A stretch of DNA of 64,000 nucleotides, from contig JAKEKT010000045.1 of assembly GCA_021495925.1 (NCBI GenBank), positions 186,001 to 250,000 on the forward strand. The letters run 5' to 3'. The DNA is from Diplodia intermedia. Its lineage: Eukaryota > Ascomycota > Dothideomycetes > Botryosphaeriales > Botryosphaeriaceae. The notes beneath the pieces were generated by a model that was not told the DNA's origin, searched no databases, and worked only from the letters and a program-made list of their open reading frames with translations. How positions within the stretch are numbered: the stretch's first letter is position 1; each line of letters opens with the position of its first letter. A program made the position numbers and the translations under genes. Positions 29,691 through 40,049 of this stretch are shown here, one piece after another.

Positions 29691-30672
29691 GAGATTCGAT
29701 GGTATGCTTACATGTGCACAAGTCCTAAACAGCGTCAACCAGACAGCATCAAGGGATGTGTAACGCAGAGTTGCATACCTGGTGGGGGCAGCTTCATCTG
29801 TGGGTTGTCACGAGTTCTGCTTCCAGGAGCTCTTAAGGATAACAAGTATCAGCCTTGACCACCCATGGTCTTCCTGAAGAATAAGTTGTCGAGCTACAAT
29901 GCTCGGAAAATGCAAATATTCGAAGCTTAGTTCATCGCAAGGGGGAAAAATGCAACCACGGACTGAATCAAGTGTTTTCTCCTGAGGGATGATATTCCTA
30001 CCATCAGCTGTCTCCGCCTGAGTCCTGCATGGACATTAGAGTGAAGAGACCATGGGGTATGAGGCATTTTCTCAGGGTGGTAGTACAGGGAGTGAGTTGG
30101 AGAATCGGTGTTCGAAAACGCCACTGCAACGAAGGAAGTAAACCGTAGGGTTGGACCAAGGCTTACCGCACTCGGCTCCAAGCCATGAATCATATTGGGA
30201 GGCCTTTGACGATCTCTGCTTTTCTCTATCTAGTTTTGCGAAATACTTCTTTATGTCGGCGGTGTACTTGTAAGTCATGGCCGCAGTGGTGGTGCTCAGC
30301 TATGCGGGGTAAGCAGCACAGGGACGCCTTGTGTCACAGTCAGCTCAAAGGGCTGAGCCGACCAGCGAATAGAGAGTGCGAAATGTAGAACGGGCGTGTG
30401 GTGGGGGCGGTTTGCGACGACCGATCGGTGAGGCGGTGCGACCTCCGTTCTGCCACATGGCTTAGCTGGCTAAGAATCTGCCAGGGTTGTGCTACTGTGC
30501 AGCATCGCATCGATGGAACAAATGATGAACGATGCTGACAGACCGACGTTCCGATGCCCCTCGATTTGACGGCTTTGCAGCTGTGACCCACGTATGTATT
30601 TAAGCTGGCCGAAAGGACGGCTTCGAGACCATCATCCAGCCCTCACCTCTGCCAACACTCAATACAGCCATA
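29691..30672. other. Intergenic region; promoter of the small secreted protein
   Basis: No supported gene. A TATA-like TATTTAA lies at 30597-30603, about 70 bp before the ATG at 30673, followed by a CT/CA-rich leader. Confidence 0.5.
30597..30603 (+). promoter_or_regulatory. TATA-like element of the secreted-peptide gene
   Basis: TATTTAA 70 bp upstream of the ATG at 30673; spacing fits a fungal TATA promoter with a short leader. Inferred. Confidence 0.45.
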
Positions 30673-31067
30673 ATGAAGACCTTCACCTACGTCTCGCTCT
30701 TCCTCGCCGGCCTGAGCTTCGCCTCAGCTGCTGCGGCCCCCGCCCCAGCTCCTGGCGCCGAAGGTCTCGTCGAAAGGGACACTGCTGCCGTCCACCAGGG
30801 TGTTAGTTCAAGTTTCACCTTTATGCCTCACTGTGACCGCATTGCTGATTAGGGCTGTAGACTTGCAACAAGGAGAAGCAGGTGTGCAACTACAAGGTCA
30901 ACGGCGACAACCGTCAATGCAACTGCGGCGTGGGCAATGGAGGATTAGTGGGTGATTTCTTTGATATCGAAGTAATTACGGCGGCTGACAACACACAGTG
31001 TACCAAGAAGGGCCACGTTTGCCACTGGAACACCAACGCCAACCCCGACAAGTGCAACTGCACTTAG
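30673..31067 (+). CDS. Small secreted cysteine-rich protein with a duplicated four-cysteine module
   Basis: Predicted 94 residues from three exons: 30673-30801, 30861-30947 and 30999-31067. Exon 1 encodes a signal peptide (MKTFTYVSLFLAGLSFASA) and an Ala/Pro-rich pro-region with no lysine-arginine site. Exons 2 and 3 each encode one module with exactly the same cysteine spacing, C-x6-C-x10-C-x-C, each ending CNC. The mature protein would thus have eight cysteines in two repeats, one per exon. The first intron uses a GTTAGT donor, the second GTGGGT; both acceptors are standard and frames are kept. Size, secretion signal, cysteine content and absence of a recognised enzyme fold fit a secreted effector-type or antimicrobial-type peptide, but no activity can be assigned from sequence alone. 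A TATA element and short leader precede it. Confidence 0.75.
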
Positions 31068-31921
31068 AACCCTCGACAGAAACGCAAGCGGAGCGGGGGA
31101 TTACGCAGCTCGGGCGTGATCTTGAACCCGTTCTCCGCGGCTTCGGTGGTCCGATGGGAGTGGATTTGATTACGTTCCTTTGAAAGCTGGCCAGCTTTGT
31201 TGTCGTTTCAGTCACTCGCTTCACCAATTCAGTAACTTGTTACGTATACTCTGTGCATAATGCGTGCGCCTGAATGTGGAGTGACGTCGGTGGTGCTGTA
31301 TGTGTGAAGTATCCAAAGAACAGACCCAGTTTCTCAGAGCTGTGTCCTGAACAGTTCAAGCCAAGCTGTAGGGACCTTGCACCTACCTGCTGTATGCACG
31401 ACGTCGCCCTACCGCTCTCGATGGGGAGAGGGATTTGATGAGCCCTCCTTCAAAACCCTCACCGCAATTGGCAAATGTATTTGGTTCCCGCGAAAACCCA
31501 CTCGGGATGATTTTCTTGAGTAGTGGTGCTTAATAATGGCTGTGAATGCTTATTGGAATAGAGCTGTCCGTTCATGACGTTGTGGCAATTAGTCATCAAG
31601 ATTTTAGTGGGGACGCGGGTTTGCGGTATAAGTGGCCGACAGTTCCCGCGGAGAAGGCAGCCGGTTCTCCGCTCAGCTTTAAGGTGACTGTACTACTTCT
31701 TATGGAAGAACCGGCGGAACAATCCCAACTGACCGCGTCGGGTATCTCTCTATACTTTATTACCTTCCTATACTTGGATCCTTCCGCCATCACTCAGCTT
31801 CTCTTCCCCCATCGAAAATAATTGACTCCCATGGCCAATGGAGAATCGGAAGGCATGATCATATGCATTCCTTTGAGCCACACTGATCACTCTCTATATT
31901 TGCTCGAGTAAACGCCTTCCA
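31068..31921. other. Intergenic region
   Basis: No supported gene. A TATA-like CTATATT sits at about 31894-31900, just before the Zn(II)2Cys6 gene's first recognisable exon. A short frame from an ATG at about 31831 stops before reaching that exon. Confidence 0.45.
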
Positions 31922-34174
31922 TTGCAGAGACTGATCAGTTGCCGAATAGGCTCGGACGGAAAATCGAGAATACCAAAAGCGTGTGAAGGTAGGCCTGGGA
32001 TTTTGAATCCGTGCGGGGCCATTGAGTACGCTAATGAGTATGCAGAATGCCGCCGTAGGAAACAAAAATGCAACGGTTTGACGCCTTGCAACGTATGCCC
32101 TCGACGCGGAAGCCAATGCAGGTATCGGGGCTTCCTCCGCAACAGAGCCACGAAAGCATTGATAGCCCAGAGGCGCAACCAGAAAACGCCACCTCAACCA
32201 GAAGCATCTGATTTATACAACGCGGAAGGTCCTGTCAGGGATCGAGTAAGCACAGATACGGACGATGGAATCCAGAAGGTAGCGCTGCGGGAGCGTATCT
32301 TCAACAATGTGCGAGCCACCTATGCCGCGCCAGAGTCACCGTCCTGCTTGCTCCAACTGTACTACGGGCCGTCGTCGAACTTCTCGTTCTTACAGCACAT
32401 CCACTCGCATCTGACGGCACGACGGGCGTCACAATCCGTCAACGATGACAACGATGGCGGCCAGGGCATCGACAAATTCAGATACAAGGGCATCGTCTTC
32501 GGCAGTGCATCAAAGAATGGCCCCACCACCTCACCAGTGTTTCTTCACTACGACCTTGCGAGATCCTTCTTGCAGAACTATCTCTCCACGACCCACCATT
32601 ACATACCAGTCCTAGATCCCGGGCGGCTACGGTCAACGTTTGAGAAGCTGTACGGCCGCGGAAATATGGGAGAGTCCATCGAGCCTCTGGAAAAAACCGC
32701 GGTAATCATTTCGATGGCCATGGGCGCTATTTCAACAGAGGAGGAATATTGGAGGGCAAAGCTGCTGGGGCAAGCACGGACAGAAGCCGAGTCGGTGCGC
32801 TACCACGTGAACGTGAAGGCGGTGCAAGTTGCTCTGCTCATGGCTCACTGCGAGTTCGCAACGGGCAATCCCAACCTGGCGTACCTTTCTCTCGGCAGCG
32901 CCGTCACAAAAGCCTTCGCCGCCGGCATCCACAAAGCGGGCCGTGGATCGGATCGACCCGAAGTGATCCGCACGATGTGGAGTCTCTTTTGCAACGAGAG
33001 CATTTCGTGTCTCATGCTGGGGAGGCCGTATCTGCTCAGTCGGGAAATCATCACTGTTCCCCTTCCAGAGACACCGTCGTTCATGGCGTCCCTTGTCCGG
33101 CTCTGCATGACAATCCGTCACACTCACCAACTGTACTTCCATGACGAGACCTCCACCATCTCCAACATGGTCGACTCCGCCAACGAGATCCTTCGCGAGC
33201 TCCAAGACTTTTCCAAGTCGGTCAAAGACGACATTGGCGTGCACATTGGCGCAGCCGCAACGACCTGCCCAGCCTCGGAGGAGAAACTGGCATGGCTCGT
33301 CGTCACAAACTACCGTGCGTCCGACCACCGCGGCCGTCCGACGAAAAGCAAACTGACGAGCAACCCAGTCTACTTCTACACGACGATCCTCGCCTTCCGC
33401 CCGCTACTACTACTACACATCGAGCTACAGAGGGGCGACGCAAGCCGCCCCGCGCCACCCCCGCTCCTCCACGCCCGCTCCCACAGCATCGACGCCGCCC
33501 GCTCCACCATCGCCTTCTCCGAAACCCTGCTCTCCACCGCGTCCGCCCCCAACATCCAGGCACGCAACCGCCCCCATCCCCTCCCCATGCCACCCCCCCC
33601 ACCCACACACTAACATCCACCGCGTACCCAGGGCCTCTGCAACCACGGCTACTTCCTCGAGTCCGCCTGCTTCGTGCTCGTCTTGGCAGCGGCAACGCAC
33701 GACCGCGGCACAGCGGCCGCCGCGAGCCACACGCAGCTCGTGGCGCGCGGCCTGGCGGCGCTGCGCGGGCTGGTGCAGCGCGAGCCCGTCCCGAGCGTCG
33801 TTGCGGCGCTGGAGCGCATGCTCGGGGAACTGGTGGGCGGCGAGAATGTGCAAGCACCGGCGGTGGGGTCGATGCCGCAAGGGGACGAGGTGGTGGATCT
33901 GCAGGCGGCGACGCTGCAGATCGGAGGAGATGTGGATGTGGTGCCGGGCGACGTGCTGGGTGAGACTGAGCAGCGGGGCGGGGTTCTGCAGGGGGGTGGT
34001 GGGGTTTGGTCGGACGGCGATCGGGGATTGCTGGGGGCTGGCTGGGACGGCGGGGGCGTGTTGGAGGACTTTGAGTTGCCGAATATGGACTGGGGCATCG
34101 ATTTCTCGTTGCTGGATGTTGAGGAGTTTGTGTCGGTCATGGGGATTCAACCGGCGCTGAACACGTTTCATTAG
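31922..34174 (+). CDS. Zn(II)2Cys6 fungal transcription factor
   Basis: The zinc cluster is split by an intron (31989-32045): the first exon ends in KACE and the next continues ECRRRKQKCNGLTPCNVCPR then RGSQC, giving the canonical C-x2-C-x6-C-x5-C-x2-C-x6-C. Exon 2 (32046-33559) carries the fungal-specific transcription factor domain (HYIPVLDPGRL, EKTAVIISMAMGAIS, AYLSLGSAVTKAFAAGIHK, VIRTMWSLFCNESISCLMLG with RP following). Exon 3 (33632-34174) begins GLCNHGYFLESACF and ends in a Gly- and acidic-rich tail, a possible activation region. The intron between exons 2 and 3 starts GC rather than GT (CAG|GCACGC...CACTAAC...CCCAG), the only way to keep frame and homology. The start codon is unresolved: no in-frame ATG precedes the cluster, so an upstream exon, a non-ATG start or loss of the start is possible; the start given is the limit of the open frame used. 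The protein is nuclear if expressed; targets unknown. Confidence 0.75.
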
Positions 34175-34286
34175 TGGTCTACCGCGCATCGAAAGGATAC
34201 AGCATTCGCCAATGACTATGGAAGGAAGCTGTTGAACCGAAGTGAGAAAAGGGCTGCACTAGCGCATTTTCAGGCTACAGAATGTC

Positions 34287-35501
34287 TCACATAGCATCAG
34301 CTTGTCCGGCAAGGCCAGAGGACTTTTGAATAGAAGCAGTCGCTGCCGCGGCTATTGCTGAATACTTGCACTTCCTACGGACCCTCTCGCCAAATCGATA
34401 AAAGAGGAATGGGAAAGGTAGGCATATGAGTGAAAGGAAGGCCGGGATTATCGACGCCCAATGTATTCCTGTGAGCACAGCGGCGTCAGTACGAAAGGAA
34501 GCTAAACACCATTGGCGAGGAATGAGGCTCCATACCGAGACCATTATACATTTTCTGCGTACGGCGGCAAAAACGACTCCGAACACGGAATTTGCGGCCA
34601 AAACAGATGCCGTGTAGATGGTGTACGAGTCCACAAGGAAGTTCATGATCGCTGTTCGACAGTCAGCCAGGTTCAACGAGTCTTCCAAGCGGTCCTCAGA
34701 GAAAGACAAGAACCATGGCAAAGCCCAATGGCGCGCCTGCTATGACGCTCGGAGCCCATGGCAGCGAGGGACCATTGGTCCAGGCGAAGATGAACAGCCC
34801 GACAGGCAGAACCACCGCTCCAACCAACCCCGGAGGCAACCGGGCCCCGGGCGAAGCTGTGCCGTTGTTCTCATCCAGAAGACGCAAGTATCGTGTATTA
34901 TCAATCCAGATGTTGTATGCAACAGATGTGAGCATCCCAACTGCAACTCCGATGAATGGAAGGCCGGAAACTCCAAGGCTCCAGTCACGGTACTGCTGGT
35001 ACACAATTGGGTATGCACCGAAGAGCATGTAGAGCGTCCCGTAGATGACGGCCATGTAGAAGCTTAACAAGAACACAACGAATACGCAAACGAGCAGAAC
35101 GATATGCACAGCGTCGTTGATGCCACACCGAGTGCAATGATCCACTTGTACAAGCTCTTGCAGAAGAGAGGGTTTCCGGAATCATCGGCAATCCACTGCA
35201 CGATATACGGATCCCCTGTGATCCCATTTCCGTCGTACTGCCAGTCCAGGACGGTGGCAGTGACGGGCGCTCCATTGGCCAGCAAGCTTCGTTTCAAAAT
35301 GCGAGTCTGGCCAGGTTGGCTGCTTGTGCCGAGTGATTTCCGCTCGCCCATCGCGTTCAACCAGACGCAAACCGCCAGCTGCAATGGTAGGGAATGAGCG
35401 TCTTGGTGGAGTGGCGATGTTTCGGTTCTGTCTACGTTTTTGGGTGGAAGTTCCGTTGAGGGCCAATAGCAAGGTGAGAAGCATGGTTTAGAAGTACGCA
35501 C
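34287..35501 (-). pseudogene. Collapsed MFS (DHA1-type) transporter
   Basis: The N-terminal DPYIVQWIADDSGNP and KSLYKWIIALGVASTTLCIS match the cytoplasmic start and first helix of fungal drug/polyamine MFS transporters. Downstream, on overlapping frames, come helices of the second half: FLLSFYMAVIYGTLYMLFGA, YPIVYQQYRDWSLGVSGLPF, LPPGLVGAVVLPVGLFIFAW, FLVDSYTIYTASVLAANSVF and GIHWASIIPAF, then PFPFLFYRFGERVRRKCKY. Helices 2-6 are missing: helix 1 is joined almost directly to helix 7 with a frame change near 35080. One expected intron near 34660-34700 has CTGAGG where GTGAGG would be expected, so its donor also appears lost. The gene cannot make a 12-helix carrier. The annotated 5' limit is approximate. 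Confidence 0.75.
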
Positions 35502-36098
35502 TCGGACGGTTGGACTGCAAATCGTCCATTTCGAACGTCTTTGCCCGCCGATCCCGTGCTAAATGCAGGTATGTAGGGGCTTGCGCTGGAGAGTTGCGCG
35601 ATATTACGAGCCGTCGGATGTGCCTTTCCGATCATACAATGTGGAGTCGCGGACTGCCTATTCGAGAGGATTTCGGATGTATATGTGCAGCGAGTCGGCT
35701 GTATAAAACCACGGCGGATCGGCGGCCAATCATTGGGTGTGGTATATATCCGACCGAGCACGTATAGCCGAACCCGATCCACACCACGGCCCCCGTAGAG
35801 TGGAATGCCTAAGCCCGAGGCTCTTCTATAGTCGGGAAACCGGTGGTCTACAAGGATGGCTAGTCCGTATTCGTTTCCCGATGAACGAAAGACGGCATCA
35901 CTTGGGCGAATCTTCAAACTGCATTCAGAAGGAGGCTCCACATGGCCCGTCACCGGCCTTTCTCACACTGTAGGATCCACAATCCGTTGCCCACCTAACG
36001 GCTTAACGGAATGATGACTTTTCGTAGATGCATATAAAGAAGAGCACCACTGATCTTTGCAACCAGCACCCCTTCCCACCACCATTTCATCCACCATA
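35502..36098. other. Intergenic region; promoter of the reductase gene
   Basis: No supported gene. TATAAA lies at 36033-36038, about 60 bp before the ATG at 36099; the leader is rich in C, A and T (CACCCCTTCCCACCACC). Confidence 0.5.
36033..36038 (+). promoter_or_regulatory. TATA box of the 36099 gene
   Basis: TATAAA 60-65 bp upstream of the ATG at 36099, at normal distance for a fungal TATA promoter. Confidence 0.5.
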
Positions 36099-37400
36099 AT
36101 GAATGCTCTTTACGTCCCCAGCACCGCCAAGGTCGCCTTTGTCAGCGGCGCCAACGGCATCAGCGGCCACGCCATTGTCGAGCATTTGATTCGGAAGCCC
36201 AAATCGGAATGGTAGACAATTCATACCCGTTTACAGAGACCTTACTAAAGAGTTCACCAGGCGCAAGACTGTCGTTTCCTCCCGTCGTGCCCTTCCAAAC
36301 TACTGGGTCGATCCTCGGGTCGAATTCGTAGCCGCCGACTTCCTCGACTCTCAGTCAAAAATCGCGGCAAAGCTCCAAGAAATCTGCAAAGACGTGACCC
36401 ACGCCTTCTACACCTCATACGTCCACGACGACGATTTCCGGAAGCTCAAGGACACGAACGTCCCTCTCTTCCGGAACTTCATCGACGTCATCGACGCCGT
36501 CTGCCCGAAGCTGGAACGGGTTTGCCTGCAGACCGGCGGCAAGCACTACGGCGCGCACCTGGGCCCGGTGCCGGTGCCGTTGACCGAGGACATCCCACGC
36601 TACGACGACGGCGGCTTCAACTTCTACTACAGCCAAGAAGACCACCTCTTCGAGGTGCAGAAGCGCCGGGGAACCTGGTCCCACAACATCATCCGGCCCA
36701 ACGGCATCGTCGGCTTCACCCCCCACTGTAAGCCCTCCCGCTCCGCTGCCCCGTTGCAAATAGATTCCGGCAGACTGACGATGGCGGTGTGTCTGTTTCG
36801 ACAGCAAACGGCATGTCCGAGGCGCTGACGGTGGCGCTGTACTTCCTCGTCAGCCGCGAGCTGGGCGGCGCCGCCGCGTTCCCGGGCAACGCGTACTTCT
36901 ACGACAGCATCGACGACATGTCGGCCGCGGCCAGCGTCGCCGACATGGCCGTCTGGGCGGCGACGCGGGAGCGCTGCCGCGACGAGGCGTTCAACCACAC
37001 CAACGGCGACGTCGTCGTGTGGCGGCACTTCTGGCCGCGGCTGGGCCGGTACTTCGGCGTGGACGTGCCGGCGGATCCGCGGTTCGAGAGGACCAAGGAG
37101 CGCACGGAGACGCTGGACAACGAGATCGACATGCGTGAGTGGGCGAGGGATAAGAGGCCGGTGTGGGAGGCTGTCGTGGAGAAGTACGGCGGGGATTCCC
37201 GCGCGATTGAGTGGGGCTCCTGGGGCTTCTTTATGTGGGCGATGGGGAAGAGCTGGCTTACCATCGGGACGACGGCGAAGGCGCGGAGGTTTGGTTGGGA
37301 TCGCATCGATGATACGTATGAGTCTTGGATCGAGACGTTCAGGTCTCTGGAAAATGCTGGCATCATCCCCAAGATCACGGATATCCCCGCTAGGGAGTAG
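36099..37400 (+). CDS. NAD(P)-dependent atypical SDR of the PRISE (progesterone 5-beta-reductase / iridoid-synthase-like) type
   Basis: Predicted 391 residues from exons 36099-36211, 36261-36727 and 36805-37400, GT-AG introns. The N-terminal Rossmann motif is VAFVSGANGISGHAIVEHLI; the NGISG form is characteristic of the PRISE subgroup of extended short-chain dehydrogenases. Later blocks agree: VTHAFYTSYV, VCLQTGGKHYGAH (the family's TG-KHY core), NFYYSQEDHLFE and SHNIIRPNGIVGF with the substrate-side NIIRP. The C-terminal WGFFMWAMGKSWLTIGTTAK then ARRFGWDRIDDTYESW is also typical. These enzymes reduce enone or related carbonyl substrates with NADPH; fungal members occur in some biosynthetic pathways. 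No partner gene is adjacent and the substrate is unknown. No signal peptide, so cytosolic. The gene is followed closely by repeat F. Confidence 0.85.
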
Positions 37401-37428
37401 AAGGCACGGGCGGGCGGGCATCGGTCTC

Positions 37429-37712
37429 TGTCGCCCACCCACGTATTTGATCAACACCAAGCATCTGAAGCGATTCCCATGCCCAAGGCTGCGAATTCAC
37501 CATATGTCAAGATCACTCTACAGAGCTACTCAGCGTTTCTCCCCCGGTGCCAATGTCCCTTGGTGCCCAGCGGAGCTTTTTGGAACCTCAGATTAAGGAT
37601 TTTACTATATTATTAGGTCGCAATTCCTCTTTTTGCGGTACAACCACCCAGAACGACTCGCCCATAGTGATGATACCGTGATGTATTGAGAGCAGAGTGA
37701 CCGACCGCACTA
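37429..37712. repeat. Dispersed repeats F (less mutated copy) and G (short part), side by side
   Basis: 37429-37650 aligns with 12529-12752 and is GC-richer, hence closer to the unmutated form. It is followed, after about 35 bp, by GAGCAGAGTGACCGACCGCA at about 37691-37710, the start of repeat G as at 13628. Thus here F and G adjoin, whereas at 12529-13795 about 880 bp containing a hypothetical gene separates them. Confidence 0.7.
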
Positions 37713-38378
37713 CCGAGATCTTTCGGTGTCAACCTTTGATCGATTTGCAGGGGGTCTATAAGCTGCGGGCCATCTGTGAAGTTATCAGATCGCCACTATA
37801 CCCAAGGCATCTTGGTTCCATGGAACGTTTGCTCCGCAGCCAGTGGATGACCATTCGGATTTATCGCCGCATCGTCATGAGGTTACCGTCAAAGCGGTGT
37901 CCCAATCGGGGTGATCCGACCGTTGAGACCGATACAATGACACGCAGAAATTGCCCGGAGAAAGGACAACAACCGTTTTGTCCTACAGCGCCGGCTTCCC
38001 GAGTTGGACAGGGCCAGGTAATACATTGATGCGTATAGCCTTCCAGCTATAAGCTTCCCCACTGAGAGTGCACTACCGATCCGGCAAGGATTTTCGTCGG
38101 CGTCCTTCTTCGCTCCGCCGTTTGACACACTACCCTACCTATCTTCGTACGTACTCTGATGCTCGTCATTCAGCCTCTGAGCCGTCCGTGGGTCAAATGA
38201 CGTCGCCCAACCAGTACCATGGATTTGTGGCACAGCGGCCATGACTCAGCCACGCCCCAGGCAGAAATCGTGCCTCGGCCTACCTATATAAGTAACATCC
38301 ATCCCTCCATCCATCATCGACTCCCCAATTCCCAACAACACTCCGCAACAGACACACATCCGCCACCAAAAAAAAGAA
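37713..38378. other. Intergenic region; promoter of the F-box gene
   Basis: No supported gene. TATATAA at 38285-38291 lies about 90 bp upstream of the ATG at 38379; the leader has a run of A just before the start. Confidence 0.5.
38285..38291 (+). promoter_or_regulatory. TATA box of the F-box gene
   Basis: TATATAA about 90 bp upstream of the ATG at 38379. Confidence 0.5.
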
Positions 38379-39215
38379 ATGGCCAACCGCGAAAAAGTGC
38401 TGCAGACCACAGAGCTGCTCGTGCTCATCCTCGCGGCGCTGCCAATCAAGGACCTCCTCCTCGCGCAACGCGTATGCCGCCGCTTCGCCGCCCTGATCCA
38501 AACATCCCCCGCCCTCCAACAAGCCCTCTTCTTCCGGCCACTGCCCGCCTCAGCCACGCGCACGCCAGCAGCCGCCCCCGCCGCGCCGCTGCGCTCGTAC
38601 CCCAGCGGCCTGCTCGTCACCGAAACCTGGGAGCGCAACCCTCTGCTTGCCTCCGCCTTCGCGCCGTGGTTCGACCGGCAGGCGCCCGGCAGCGTCTACT
38701 CGCCGCCCTTCTACCACCCGTGCGCCTTCGAGACGCTCCCGCTGAACGACTCCCGCGACGCGTACCTGCGGCCCGAGGCGTCGTGGCGGCGGATGCTGGT
38801 GACGCAGCCGCCGGCGCCGGCGCTCGGCCTGGCGCAGTACACGCACGGGCCGAACGGCGATTCCCTGGCGGACGCGACGCTCGCGATGCCGGGCGGCGTC
38901 ACGATGGGGGTGCTGTACGACGCCGCGAGCCAGGAGGTGCTGGAGCAGCACTGGCAGCATCCCGTGTTCCGCGTGCAGTGGCACGGCGCGGAGCGCCGCG
39001 TCGTGTTCTACGTGCGGCGGGTGATGCAGTGCTTCCGGCCGGAGACGGAGGAGGCGGACGCGCGGTGGAAGGCGTTCTTCAGCGAGGCGTTCGAGCCGCT
39101 GGCGCTGGGGTGGAAGGAGGCCGGGTGGCGCTGCCGGCGGTACGGCGGGCGTGTCATACCTGAGAGCGAGGTCAAGGAGGGGGACTATGAGGCCGAGGTC
39201 GCGCTGGCGGGGTGA
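38379..39215 (+). CDS. F-box protein
   Basis: Single-exon gene, 278 residues, start at 38379 after an A-rich leader. Residues about 7-50 form an F-box of the fungal type: VLQTTELLVLILAALPIKDL, then LLAQRVCRRFAALIQTSPAL and QQALFFRP. The rest is a compact region with no LRR, WD40 or Kelch repeats, containing LNDSRDAYLRPEASWRRMLV, LGLAQYTHGPNGDS and a C-terminal Trp-rich part (HWQHPVFRVQWHG). Such F-box proteins, with a plain C-terminal region, form expanded families in ascomycetes. They are presumed to bind Skp1 and recruit substrates to an SCF ubiquitin ligase; the substrate is unknown. The high GC content creates a long open frame on each strand over the gene; those are not real. Confidence 0.8.
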   Translation: MANREKVLQTTELLVLILAALPIKDLLLAQRVCRRFAALIQTSPALQQALFFRPLPASATRTPAAAPAAPLRSYPSGLLVTETWERNPLLASAFAPWFDRQAPGSVYSPPFYHPCAFETLPLNDSRDAYLRPEASWRRMLVTQPPAPALGLAQYTHGPNGDSLADATLAMPGGVTMGVLYDAASQEVLEQHWQHPVFRVQWHGAERRVVFYVRRVMQCFRPETEEADARWKAFFSEAFEPLALGWKEAGWRCRRYGGRVIPESEVKEGDYEAEVALAG

Positions 39216-40049
39216 GGTGGTACGGCGCCTTTTCGTGCCGCTCTCCCTCGTCTTTGGGGTGTGGGATGCGGTTTGGTTTTTGGCAGCGGCGTTGGATTTG
39301 CTGCGCCCGGAGAAGGCGTGGAGCACCCCGGCTCGTTGCACCTGAGGCTCGTTTCAAAAGTCACCATCGCCAGCAGACTCTGCGCTTGTCGACAGTATGA
39401 TGTGCTCTCGGCTGCGTGGTCCATCGGCTCCGACTTACGGGGCTGGAGTCCTCGGAAACGTGGGCAGGGGCGCGGCATGGGTTGAGATTGATCCAATGGA
39501 ATCACTGAGGAAGGTTGACACTGGAAGGCGAAGGCTTACCTGCCTGGATTCGGAGTATCGGGAAGCAGGGTGTTCCAGTCGAAGACATGGCCATGATTTG
39601 CAGTCTCGAAATTCAATGGTTTGATAAATATCTGCGTGATAACTGCAAGGACTTAGCTCAGCTCCCACTCAGCCTAATAGGCTCCGTGGCACTGGCTTGA
39701 CCATCTAGCTTTATAAAAGCTGCAGATACATAGATACACTGAACGCACCACATGAATAGCTCCGTGCTGGGGCCCGTAGTGCTAGACGTAATCACTGATC
39801 AGCGTACGATTGCTGCAATACGGGGTGAAATCTTTCTGGAGACATCGAAGCAAGCAAGATTACCAATGCACTCCCATGCTTCTGAGCTCTCACGTGGTAC
39901 CTTGCACCCATGACGTAGGCCTTGCCGGTCACTGACTCCAACAAGCCGCTGCACAGCTCCAAGCATCTTCAGTATTCTGGAAGGATATTGACCGTGACCC
40001 CGATTTACGCACGGGGAAACGGTGGGGTGAAGAATGTTCCACTTTTGTT
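39216..40049. other. Intergenic region
   Basis: No supported gene. The rightmost part may hold the missing N-terminal region of the HET pseudogene, but I cannot follow a frame back beyond about 40050. Confidence 0.45.

Noticed and set aside
38219..39341. Long Arg/Ala-rich frames on both strands over the F-box gene
   Set aside because: Same GC3 shadow effect; only the frame with the F-box has conserved sequence.
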